DNA of 24,140 nucleotides, taken from IMG/VR virus record IMGVR_UViG_3300044984_001653, positions 1 to 24,140 of that record. One strand, 5' to 3'. Source of the stretch: a virus. Of the stretch, positions 1 to 7,865 are shown in pieces; position 1 is the first letter of the stretch, and every line of letters begins with the position of its first letter. Below the pieces are notes generated by a model. The model ran no database searches and was not told where the DNA came from. It was given only the letters and a program-made list of their open reading frames with translations. Made by a program: the position numbers and the translations under genes.

Positions 1-722
1 ATGATGCTTTGCATATTTGCTGTTGTCCACTCGTTATTAGCGACAGTAACTGCTGCTTCGTGAGCATCATTTCCTGCAACTTGATTAACTTGCTTAACGA
101 ATCCAGGCATAATTGAAAGGAATGCATCGTTACCTGAACCTACACCATTGATGGCAAGGTCTTCGATATCATTAGCAAATGCGTTGGTCATCAAGCGAAC
201 TAGATGATCTTCCAAAGCACCGCCTTCAATATTGTCTTCTAGTGATTCTGTAGAAACTTCCCAGTCAAGACGAATCTTCTTGGTTGTTAGCTCTACCTTT
301 GTGAATGTAGCACCTGCGTTTGTGAAGTCAGGTTGTGCCTGAGCAGCAGCACGGATTACACGCTCACCAACGTTAACCTTTTCGATTTCCATGGTGTTTG
401 CTCTCATTGTAACTCTACGTCCGTCTTTAGCGAGAACTGTTGCATCCCACACATAGTCGATGAAGCGACGAGCCTGCTCTGGTGCTAGAATACCACCTGG
501 TGTTCCAGTTGGATTTACAGCATTTGCGCCTGATGTTGTTCCAAAGTTCGCTGTGGCAATGTTACCAAGCGAAGCAGCTGGAGATAGATTACCGTTTGCA
601 TCTGTTGTAGTTGCTGAACCGATTGCACCTGATGCAAAAGCACCGTCGCCGTTGTGGGCATGGTTTTCGGTTGGACTACCTGGATAGTTCTTTACGATAT
701 CTGTATTATTTTGTTCCGACAT
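1..722 (-). CDS. Major capsid protein, HK97 fold (partial, 3' end outside the window)
   Basis: The minus-strand frame starts at ATG 722-720 and stays open to the window edge, giving about 240 residues without the C-terminus. It should form the icosahedral head shell. After a Gly/Ala/Thr-rich N-terminus of about 75 residues comes GGILAPEQARRFIDYVWDAT, followed by segments such as RRVTMRANTMEIEKV and KKIRLDWEVSTESLEDNIEG. This is the usual order of the N-arm and E-loop region in phage_capsid (HK97-like) proteins. A near-perfect ribosome binding site (AGGAGGTGA, 729-737) precedes the ATG, as expected for the most abundant virion protein. The N-terminus has no long coiled-coil delta domain, so a separate scaffold is expected; a nested one is proposed just upstream. 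Family assignment is from recognition of the sequence and from its position after the portal and protease. Confidence 0.9.
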   Translation of the reverse strand, partial: MSEQNNTDIVKNYPGSPTENHAHNGDGAFASGAIGSATTTDANGNLSPAASLGNIATANFGTTSGANAVNPTGTPGGILAPEQARRFIDYVWDATVLAKDGRRVTMRANTMEIEKVNVGERVIRAAAQAQPDFTNAGATFTKVELTTKKIRLDWEVSTESLEDNIEGGALEDHLVRLMTNAFANDIEDLAINGVGSGNDAFLSIMPGFVKQVNQVAGNDAHEAAVTVANNEWTTANMQSI

Positions 723-750
723 ATTGTTCACCTCCTAGTGATTTTATATC

Positions 751-1311
751 TTAGTTGAATAGGTCGGTTGATTTGAGGAAACGACCGCCCCATAGGGATT
801 TTTGAACCTTGGTAGGCTCAAACTGCACGATCTCGCCTAGATCGCCAGACTTGCGGAAAGCGGTGTCGTGCTCTACGGCATCTACTCGCTTACCAAACTC
901 ATTAAAGACACCCTTAACATTGTTAACTTCTCCAGATACGGCTTTAACCTCACCAGATACAGTGTCAATAGATTTACTTAGTGCAGCAATTTGGTCATGT
1001 AATGACTTTACTGTTGCTGCAAGATCGCCAAAGGCATTTGTAAGAGAATTCTTGATTTCAGCAACTGCCTCAACAATTACTTCATCAGACTTGGTTACAT
1101 CATTTACGTCTGTAACCTTTTCTCCCTCTTCTGATTTTTCAATAGAAGAATCTGCACTACCATCAATTGACTTCTCTGCATCTGTAGCTTCTGCTGCTGG
1201 TGCCTCATCAACGACTGCAGGAGTTTCAATAACTTCTGCTGGTTGTGCCTCTGGAGCGACCTCAACATTTTCAACTGCAGCATCTACTGCTACGTCTGTT
1301 GCTTCTGTCAT
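751..1311 (-). CDS. Putative nested scaffold protein, internal in-frame start within the protease gene
   Basis: In the same frame as the protease, ATG 1311-1309 (Met254) is preceded by AAAGGAGG at 1320-1327 with 8 nt spacing. This ribosome binding site is about as strong as that of the capsid gene. Initiation there would give a 186-aa product, MTEATDVAVDAAVENVEV onward, made only of the acidic Ala-rich segment and the coiled-coil segment. That composition fits an assembly scaffold. A nested scaffold sharing the protease C-terminus is known from lambda gpC/Nu3. The adjacent capsid protein lacks an obvious N-terminal delta domain, which also argues for a separate scaffold. The internal start and its ribosome binding site are seen in the sequence; the function is inferred. 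Confidence 0.62.
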   Translation of the reverse strand: MTEATDVAVDAAVENVEVAPEAQPAEVIETPAVVDEAPAAEATDAEKSIDGSADSSIEKSEEGEKVTDVNDVTKSDEVIVEAVAEIKNSLTNAFGDLAATVKSLHDQIAALSKSIDTVSGEVKAVSGEVNNVKGVFNEFGKRVDAVEHDTAFRKSGDLGEIVQFEPTKVQKSLWGGRFLKSTDLFN

Positions 1312-2070
1312 AGGACTAACCTCCTTTGTAATCTTAATTGTGCTAATGCCTTTGGCACTATCAACTAAGAACTTTATCATGTTTACTTTTTCGTTATCAT
1401 TTTTTTCAACAAAACCTATATTTTGCATTTGCTTTTGTGTTACTGGATGCATTGCTGTTTCGGAATCTGAAACCATTACCATTCCTGTTTCTGCATCATA
1501 AAAAATATTTTCTGTTTCAACTTTTGAAAGCATTCCATCAATCACATTAAGGCCATCTTTCTTCTCTATAGAAACAATATTAGCAAATTGATTTGCTGGT
1601 GAATCAACTAAAGATAATTCAAAAAGATCATAATCCTTGATTACTCGGATTGTCTTATCCATATCTTCATTATATGCATCATCCCAAGACTTGATGTTTC
1701 CACCAATTGAGAATCCAGTGTAGGTTCCATCTAATACCTTTTCCCAGGCATTTTGAGCACCCTTTGAAACATAGGCAGATACATAAACTCCGCTATAGAA
1801 CTTCTTATCATTTGGATCAAAGTATCTATCTTCTTTAAATGAGACTATCTTTCCAACTGCTGATGGTTGGTGCATTTCTCTTAGGTTCCCACGAAAATTC
1901 TTAAATGCTTCTATGCTTGATTCGGTTGTTACAATATCACCTTGCTTGTCAATATTATCAAGGGTGGCAAAACCTGACACCATACGGCGCTCAACATCTA
2001 CTTTTCCAATAGGCATTGAAAGACGAACATTGTCGCCATCAGTTACCCAATGTGCTTTATTTATAATCAT
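751..2070 (-). CDS. Prohead maturation protease (S78 / XkdF-like) with C-terminal scaffold region
   Basis: 439 aa. Residues about 15-170 form a phage prohead protease domain. The family landmarks are visible: the histidine motif REMHQPSAVGK (His67), the nucleophile motif TYTGFSIGGNI (Ser121) and the following YDLFELSLVDSPAN block (candidate third residue Glu151). Their spacing is close to that of the HK97 protease. Residues 255-335 are acidic and Ala/Glu/Val-rich, and 335-410 look like a coiled coil, both typical of scaffolds. The protein would cleave the scaffold and capsid N-termini inside the prohead. The gene lies between portal and major capsid genes. There is no Shine-Dalgarno before ATG 2070; instead TGGTATAAT sits 9 nt upstream. 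An internal start with a strong ribosome binding site lies at 1311 (separate entry). Confidence 0.88.
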   Translation of the reverse strand: MIINKAHWVTDGDNVRLSMPIGKVDVERRMVSGFATLDNIDKQGDIVTTESSIEAFKNFRGNLREMHQPSAVGKIVSFKEDRYFDPNDKKFYSGVYVSAYVSKGAQNAWEKVLDGTYTGFSIGGNIKSWDDAYNEDMDKTIRVIKDYDLFELSLVDSPANQFANIVSIEKKDGLNVIDGMLSKVETENIFYDAETGMVMVSDSETAMHPVTQKQMQNIGFVEKNDNEKVNMIKFLVDSAKGISTIKITKEVSPMTEATDVAVDAAVENVEVAPEAQPAEVIETPAVVDEAPAAEATDAEKSIDGSADSSIEKSEEGEKVTDVNDVTKSDEVIVEAVAEIKNSLTNAFGDLAATVKSLHDQIAALSKSIDTVSGEVKAVSGEVNNVKGVFNEFGKRVDAVEHDTAFRKSGDLGEIVQFEPTKVQKSLWGGRFLKSTDLFN

Positions 2071-2079
2071 AGCTTATCT

Positions 2080-2088
2080 ATTATACCA
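2080..2088 (-). promoter_or_regulatory. Extended -10 promoter for the prohead protease gene
   Basis: TGGTATAAT reads on the minus strand, with TATAAT at 2085-2080 and TGG at 2088-2086. It ends 9 nt before ATG 2070. No ribosome binding site lies between, so the transcript would have a leader of one or two bases at most. One of nine similar boxes in the window. Confidence 0.6.
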
Positions 2089-2110
2089 AACATTTTAAAC
2101 ATTATCTCAA

Positions 2111-3709
2111 CTACTGAGACGATCTCCCTTCGCCCTGTGCATTTCTTCCAGAGACAGTTGTTGTAGAGTCTGAATTATTATTTGTTCTTTCAGAATCACG
2201 TTGTCTATTGCCTGCAAGATTTGCTGCTGCATCAGTTGCCTGACGTGCAGACATTACAAAAGGCTCATCTCCATCTGCTCTTTGTGGAAGGTCTAGCTTC
2301 ACACGAGCCTCATTTGGAGTCATAACTTGAGTCTTAACATATCTCTCAAGAATTTGTGACTGAGCAATCTCATCAGTTAATGTAAATTCATTAAACTTAA
2401 GCTCAAGAATATCTGTCTTTTCTTTAATAATTTTATTTACGACTTTGGCAATATGGCTTTGTGCTGGACGGCAAACTTGCTCTTTAAATGTTCGATCTTG
2501 CGAAATAGCTGCAGCAACGCCAGAGCTTTCAGATCCACCAATTTTAGACATAGGCATTTGGTGAGCAATAAAGATATCATCACGATTTTGTTTACGATAC
2601 TCTTTGAATGATCCATCCTGGATACCATTTTCAACAGCTTCCATTTTAAACTCAACTTTGTTTTGATCGGTATCTCCAGGAAGAGGGATGTATAGAGTTC
2701 TATGTGACTGAGACTTTAATCCAGTTTGAAGGAATCTAAACATTTTATCTTCACCGTCAGAAGATAGCTTTGCGCCTTTAAGAGTTACGACATATCTTGG
2801 AACTGCTTTATTTTCAAAATAGTCAATGTTGTATTGAGATGCAAGTTGATCACCAATTAAAGATGGAAGGGCAGCAATAATGTCTGGGATTCCATAATAT
2901 GTATTTAGTGGAGAATATTCTTTATAGTGAATGATTTCATTTGGACGAGCATCTGCTGTCATTGGGTTTGGATTTTTAGCCCCAAAATTTCTAAAGTAAA
3001 CTACAGAGTTTCCAATAATTTGAACAAAGCCATCATGAAGACGACGGACACGAACTGTAGTTGCTGGGATATGTCCAAGATATCCAATTTCTCCAGTTAC
3101 AGTTCTTCCTATTTCTAAAAATCCATTTCCTGTAGCTTGAACATCTGTGTAAAACTTTTCCATTGTTTTTGTAAATGAATCATCATCGTTTAAATCTTCT
3201 AGCCAGTCCTTAAGTTCAAGCTTCATTCTTTCAATTCTGCGACGAGCACGATCAACTGCTCCTTGATCATCATTCATTTCAAACCTAAGCATTGTTCTAT
3301 CTGCTACTTCAAATGAATATCCAAGACCAACAACATTTTCTACCTTTGCATCAATAGCAGCATGATTAGCAAAAGATGTATCATAAAAGTTAGCAAGCTC
3401 ATACATGTTATATGGTGGTGTTATTACATCAAACAATCCATATCCATTACGATATACAGTTCCAGGATTAATAGCTTTTGATGAAGCATCTACTCCAGAA
3501 GGTGTTGCATTAGCTGAATCTAAATATGCATTGGTTGCAGTGTTAATTGCTTTTGTTACATTCCGTGCAGTTTTTCTGCGAAAGTTTTGATTAAGACCTG
3601 AGTAGTCTTTTAAGTTTTCCCAAGATTTATTAAACGGATCCTGAGAAGCAAAAATGTTTTCATCTTTTTCTTGAGTGTTAAGTCCAACACTTACATATTC
3701 ATTATTCAT
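2111..3709 (-). CDS. Portal protein
   Basis: 532 aa from ATG 3709 (MNNEYVSVGL). The portal forms the dodecameric ring through which DNA enters and leaves the head and to which the neck attaches. Recognisable phage-portal segments are PPYNMYELANFYDTSFANHA, the stretch around ENVVGLGYSFEV, HIPATTVRVRR, NEIIHYKEYSPLNTYYGIP, and EYRKQNRDDIFIAHQMPMSK. The C-terminus is Asn/Ser/Gln-rich and probably disordered. The frame is open up to 3763, but that start would overlap the upstream gene by 62 nt. Starting at 3709 gives a compact ATGAATAA overlap with the upstream stop, which suggests translational coupling, as no Shine-Dalgarno is visible. It is followed by protease and capsid in standard order. 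The missing neighbour is a terminase large subunit. Confidence 0.9.
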   Translation of the reverse strand: MNNEYVSVGLNTQEKDENIFASQDPFNKSWENLKDYSGLNQNFRRKTARNVTKAINTATNAYLDSANATPSGVDASSKAINPGTVYRNGYGLFDVITPPYNMYELANFYDTSFANHAAIDAKVENVVGLGYSFEVADRTMLRFEMNDDQGAVDRARRRIERMKLELKDWLEDLNDDDSFTKTMEKFYTDVQATGNGFLEIGRTVTGEIGYLGHIPATTVRVRRLHDGFVQIIGNSVVYFRNFGAKNPNPMTADARPNEIIHYKEYSPLNTYYGIPDIIAALPSLIGDQLASQYNIDYFENKAVPRYVVTLKGAKLSSDGEDKMFRFLQTGLKSQSHRTLYIPLPGDTDQNKVEFKMEAVENGIQDGSFKEYRKQNRDDIFIAHQMPMSKIGGSESSGVAAAISQDRTFKEQVCRPAQSHIAKVVNKIIKEKTDILELKFNEFTLTDEIAQSQILERYVKTQVMTPNEARVKLDLPQRADGDEPFVMSARQATDAAANLAGNRQRDSERTNNNSDSTTTVSGRNAQGEGRSSQ

Positions 3710-4073
3710 CGCTACCATACTTATCATAAGTTTGTCGTGCTGCAACCCAAGCTCCATGATCATTCATAGAAGGAATTAGGCCATTTTTCATTCTGTCTAG
3801 TTGTTCTGAATGCTCTTCTTCACTAATTCTTGTAAGACCTGGAACAAAAACACAGGTTCCTTCACCATCATCACCATAATGCATGGCGACTTTTTTTAAT
3901 TTTGAAATTTGTGAGATATCTCCACGCATTGATTCTATATTTAAGACGCTACCTTCTCCATCTGTAAACCAATTGCCATTAGACTTTTTGTATACGTAAA
4001 GACCCCAATTGTAATCTTTTTCAATTACTTTGCGTCGAACGTTGCTAACTTTCTTAAGAATTTCATTATCCAT
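3702..4073 (-). CDS. Conserved phage protein of unknown function upstream of the portal
   Basis: 123 aa from ATG 4073 (MDNEILKKVS); a GTG at 4079 is also in frame but lies only 1 nt from the -10 box. No signal peptide or membrane segment is visible. The protein is polar, with YNWGLYVYKKSNGNWFTDGE near the N-terminus, a central HYGDDGEG turn, and a C-terminal part (EEEHSEQLDRMKNGLIPSMN) that looks helical. Proteins of this appearance sit beside the portal in other phages, but I know no assigned role. Its last 8 bases overlap the portal start, so the two are probably made together and it may act in head or neck assembly. That role is inference from position only. Confidence 0.75.
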   Translation of the reverse strand: MDNEILKKVSNVRRKVIEKDYNWGLYVYKKSNGNWFTDGEGSVLNIESMRGDISQISKLKKVAMHYGDDGEGTCVFVPGLTRISEEEHSEQLDRMKNGLIPSMNDHGAWVAARQTYDKYGSDE

Positions 4074-4080
4074 AACCACA

Positions 4081-4089
4081 AGTATAGCA
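4081..4089 (-). promoter_or_regulatory. Extended -10 promoter before the portal-upstream gene
   Basis: TGCTATACT reads on the minus strand, with TATACT at 4086-4081. It lies 7 nt before ATG 4073 with no Shine-Dalgarno between, fitting a leaderless mRNA. It falls in the 18-nt gap after the LamG gene and would drive the head module. It also argues for ATG 4073 over GTG 4079 as the start. Confidence 0.55.
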
Positions 4090-4091
4090 TA

Positions 4092-7000
4092 TTAGACAGG
4101 TATACTGACAGATGTCTGCCAAGATGTATCTGCGTATATTTTTAGCTTATCTGCATCAAAAATCATTCCTTCTGAATCATCAATAATAATCTTATTAGTT
4201 CCTAAATAGGTTTTATAAACAGTATCTGGACTTACACCATATAGGTTAGAAGTGCCAATTACCAGAACGCCCTGCCATGTAAAGTTGTTTATCCAAAATT
4301 GCCAATTAAAGTTAGTTATACCATCAGTCTTAACTTTTAGCCAAGGTCTAACTAAAGTGCTTTGAACCTGTTGTAGGTTATTAGCTTGATAGTAGGCAAC
4401 ATTATTAAATAGCATTGGACCAGTCAAGTTAATACCGCCCAGATATGAATCAAGGTTTAGGGCATCGGTAAATGCTAGTCCAAGGACCCCCCACTCTTTA
4501 ACAGTAATGACTGGCTCTCTAACTAGTGATCCATTCCAAAAATATGACAAACCATTAAAATCTAGACCAGTGTTTTGACTTTTTGCATAGATTCTTGCTC
4601 TATTGCCTTTTTCACTATTTGCAACCATATAGAATTTAATCTTGTCATTTTTATAATTAATCTCAAATAGTTCCGTTGGAATTAATGGGAAATTTTCTTC
4701 ATCGTATCTCATCCAAAGTTGTGCAGCACTTACACGATAGCTTGATGATAATTCTTGATTTATAGGAACAGCGATTCCACGACTTATTTGTTTATCAAAT
4801 TCCCCACGAACTTGAATTCCAGTCTTTCTATCTAAGTATAGGTATGGTGTGCTCCCCTTGTATATACTAAATGGATTTTTAGATTTGTAATCATAATATA
4901 TTCCAGATCTTTTATAAGGAAACAGATTAAGTCCAAAACGAGTTCCAATTGGATTAAAAGAGTTTTCACTTAGTGCTTGTGAAGCAAACTCTAGCTTACT
5001 AAGTTTAATTGGTTTTGTTAACGTATTCCTCAAATTAAACTCTAAATGAAAGACAATAGCTAAATCATTAAAGTCAACAGTCTTTGTAGGATATATTAAG
5101 GTATTGTCAATAATTTCAAACTTAGTATCAGCCCATTGTGCATGGTTATCCATATCTATTATCTTGTTGCTTTTTGGTGTTTCAGTTATAGTAAAAGAAT
5201 CCTGTAGGGCATTTGCTCCTTCATCAACATATTGAAATGTTAAATAACTTCTAATTGAAGCGCTTGTAGTGTCATATTCATAATACTTTGCAGATTTTTG
5301 CAGCAGATCTTCATAGTCTGCCCATCCAGTGTATAATATATTTCCTAGTTGCTCATATGTTTTTTGAACTGGATTTTTATATTCATTTTTTAAATCAGAA
5401 TAGGTCCAGTTTTCTACAACTGATTCTGACTCTAGTAGTTTATCTGGTGATGGATACCCAATATTAAACTGTAAGAAATCTAGGTCATAAAATTCATTAC
5501 CAACATCATTTGTTACAAACTGTGCAAAATATGACAACGGTAAATAATCTTGCCAACTTCCAGATATGCCAATATCTAAAAAGAATTTTCCATACGCTTC
5601 TATTGGTAGCAATGTGTAACTTGCTAAGTGAGCTATAAGCGCAATAGCATTGGTTTCTTCTATTGCCCCGCTTTCTGACAAATCATCAAATTTAACAATT
5701 CCAGACTCATTAAAATAAGTTGATATTAGTTTATGATTAAGATCTGTTGTAAATCCTAGTGAGTAAATTTTTCCAGAAAACGAATTTATATCTTCTTCAT
5801 CTCCTGCTACATATACTTTTAGGCTATTTGCGTTACCAAAAAATGCTGAAACATTTCCTCCGAAAGTATTTGATAGTGTATCAATGTCAACCCCAACTGC
5901 AAAAAGTTGATCGGATTCAACAGTTTCTGTTGTATATATTGTTTCCTCTATGTCATTATAATTTAATATATATTCGATTAGATTTCCATTAAACCTTATA
6001 ATAAAAAAGTCATTTGTTAAGGGATTATAGATTTTAATTAATGTTTGAATAGATCCCTCTGCAATTGCTGCTCCACCATCGTATAATTCTGCCCAACTTG
6101 ATGTGTTGTAATATTCTGCATCGTCAGTCTGTGTTGCAGATGAATTGTAGAGTCCCGCATCAACTAACAAAATTTTACTACTAAATACGCCATATATAGA
6201 TTTAACTTTGCTATTTAAAATATTTAATTTTGGAAAATTAAAATAGGTCCCTAGACCACTCCAGGTTTCGTTTGGCCTAAATGTAATAAATTTATCTGGA
6301 ACCGTAAGCCCTGATGAAATCTCTTGAATTTCTTGATTATTTAAATAAAAATTGTTTAATGTTTTTGATCCTAATGAAATTTCAGGCAATGAATACTCTG
6401 GTGTTGTTAGTGATGTTGAGGTTGTAACTAAGTTATCAAAATTTCCCTGTTGCCATTGTGCAAAACTTGGGTAGTTATAATTAGCTGTATAGTCTGCAAA
6501 TGGGTAGTCTATAAATGCCGAAGTTCCTCCGTATGCAGAGTTAATTCCTTCTGGAGAAAGAACTCCCTGTCCATAAACCCATCTTCGTTTAGCAACTATT
6601 GTTGGAACCTGATATGAATATATGGCAACACAATCTATTTCTACTGGAGACACATCCTCATATGTATAAAATCCAAGCCAATCTTGTGAATCTCCATTAA
6701 GTGTTTCATTTGGCAACTCCATATTGGCAGTATCAATTGTTAAAGATATTACTTCTTCACCGTTTAATATCATGGTTGCAGCATTATTAATTACACGGAT
6801 CTGAATAAGCATTGGTCTTACCCATTCACCAACAAAGTGCGAAGCAAAGCTATCACCAATAACTAAAGTTAAAAATCCAGACTCTACATATAATCCATCT
6901 GATCCAATGATTGGGCCAAATATTCTTTTAGGATTTACAGTATTTGAATTTATTCTTGCCCAAAATTCTACCGTATATTCTTTGTGTCTTCCAACTTCAT

Positions 7001-7838
7001 TTAAAAATCCTTTCCCAGGAATTATTAGAGAGGGGTTTCCAGATGTGTTAGGGATTAACTTGGTAACTCCTGATGCACCAAAAACTAAAGGTATGCTGGT
7101 ATTACGTGCCAGCAAAGCATTATCATTGACTATGTAGTATCCCTGGTTTGATGAAAGTCCATAAGCTGCTGCTGGAATTACTTTATCTGTAGTAGTGATA
7201 GCTATATCAGTTGGAAACACTATTGGAGTGACACCAAGAGATGTGGTATTGAATTCTTCTGACCATTGACCTAAAGTAATACCGTTTAAATAAAATTCAT
7301 AATCTGTTGAGTTAGCCCCGCCAGATAAATATGTTATTTTAATTACTGCACGTAGGTTTGTATTTTCATTTGGAATTTCAAATGTTTTTGAAATAAATCC
7401 CCAATTTTGGAATAAAGTTGTTTCAAAGGTTTCTAATTTTTGGACAATAAGAGAAGTGGTTGTATCTGTATACTCATATCCAATAGATATTGATTTAGTA
7501 TATGCACTATTTGGATAAAAATATGAGCCAACAGAAAATGTCCCAAGCTCTGAATTTAAATCAGAAAAATTAACAAGATCTGGACTAATGCAAGTTATAC
7601 TTCCAGTAGCACCAGCAGGGACAGAACCTTGTAGTCGTGTTGTTATACTGTCTGAAAATGGTTCATCACCTATAGTTAATTCTATTGATGTTCCACCAGT
7701 AGTGGTCCATTGATTTTCTATATCCCGTTGAGTTTCTGAAATAAGACTAATATAATCAGCCTGATCGTCTAAAGCCCAAAGCACCAAAGGATGCTCTGCG
7801 TATATCTTTTCTGCATATAGGTTTGATGGGTTAGACAT
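4092..7838 (-). CDS. Giant structural protein with a LamG-like jelly-roll domain
   Basis: 1248 aa, the largest gene here. The start MSNPSNLYAEKIYAEHPLVL is in a good context. Residues about 225-410 read as a concanavalin/LamG-like jelly roll: a KEYTVEFWARI strand, then GSDGLYVESGFLTLVIG, then WVRPMLIQIRVINNAATMIL. LamG domains bind carbohydrate or pack into virion surface proteins. The rest is Asn/Ser/Tyr/Thr-rich beta-type sequence with no collagen or coiled-coil repeats. A role in the tail tip or another host-contact structure is likely but not shown. There is no signal peptide. It lies between the ribonucleotide reductase and the head genes. ATG 7838 has only AGGG upstream, but TGCTATAAT ends 9 nt before it. 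Confidence 0.8.
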   Translation of the reverse strand: MSNPSNLYAEKIYAEHPLVLWALDDQADYISLISETQRDIENQWTTTGGTSIELTIGDEPFSDSITTRLQGSVPAGATGSITCISPDLVNFSDLNSELGTFSVGSYFYPNSAYTKSISIGYEYTDTTTSLIVQKLETFETTLFQNWGFISKTFEIPNENTNLRAVIKITYLSGGANSTDYEFYLNGITLGQWSEEFNTTSLGVTPIVFPTDIAITTTDKVIPAAAYGLSSNQGYYIVNDNALLARNTSIPLVFGASGVTKLIPNTSGNPSLIIPGKGFLNEVGRHKEYTVEFWARINSNTVNPKRIFGPIIGSDGLYVESGFLTLVIGDSFASHFVGEWVRPMLIQIRVINNAATMILNGEEVISLTIDTANMELPNETLNGDSQDWLGFYTYEDVSPVEIDCVAIYSYQVPTIVAKRRWVYGQGVLSPEGINSAYGGTSAFIDYPFADYTANYNYPSFAQWQQGNFDNLVTTSTSLTTPEYSLPEISLGSKTLNNFYLNNQEIQEISSGLTVPDKFITFRPNETWSGLGTYFNFPKLNILNSKVKSIYGVFSSKILLVDAGLYNSSATQTDDAEYYNTSSWAELYDGGAAIAEGSIQTLIKIYNPLTNDFFIIRFNGNLIEYILNYNDIEETIYTTETVESDQLFAVGVDIDTLSNTFGGNVSAFFGNANSLKVYVAGDEEDINSFSGKIYSLGFTTDLNHKLISTYFNESGIVKFDDLSESGAIEETNAIALIAHLASYTLLPIEAYGKFFLDIGISGSWQDYLPLSYFAQFVTNDVGNEFYDLDFLQFNIGYPSPDKLLESESVVENWTYSDLKNEYKNPVQKTYEQLGNILYTGWADYEDLLQKSAKYYEYDTTSASIRSYLTFQYVDEGANALQDSFTITETPKSNKIIDMDNHAQWADTKFEIIDNTLIYPTKTVDFNDLAIVFHLEFNLRNTLTKPIKLSKLEFASQALSENSFNPIGTRFGLNLFPYKRSGIYYDYKSKNPFSIYKGSTPYLYLDRKTGIQVRGEFDKQISRGIAVPINQELSSSYRVSAAQLWMRYDEENFPLIPTELFEINYKNDKIKFYMVANSEKGNRARIYAKSQNTGLDFNGLSYFWNGSLVREPVITVKEWGVLGLAFTDALNLDSYLGGINLTGPMLFNNVAYYQANNLQQVQSTLVRPWLKVKTDGITNFNWQFWINNFTWQGVLVIGTSNLYGVSPDTVYKTYLGTNKIIIDDSEGMIFDADKLKIYADTSWQTSVSIPV

Positions 7839-7847
7839 GATAACCCT

Positions 7848-7856
7848 ATTATAGCA
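7848..7856 (-). promoter_or_regulatory. Extended -10 promoter for the LamG structural gene
   Basis: TGCTATAAT reads on the minus strand, with TATAAT at 7853-7848, 9 nt before ATG 7838. It fits a near-leaderless transcript. A weak AGGG within the spacer might help ribosome binding if the mRNA starts further upstream. Confidence 0.55.
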
Positions 7857-7865
7857 GGATGAGGA

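Noticed and set aside
809-1501. Long open frame on the plus strand opposite the protease/scaffold gene
   Set aside because: Low-complexity Ser/Thr/Ala translation antisense to a well-supported gene; no ribosome binding site and no recognisable domain.
2437-2655. Out-of-frame minus-strand open frame inside the portal gene
   Set aside because: No start signal and fully contained in the portal coding sequence.
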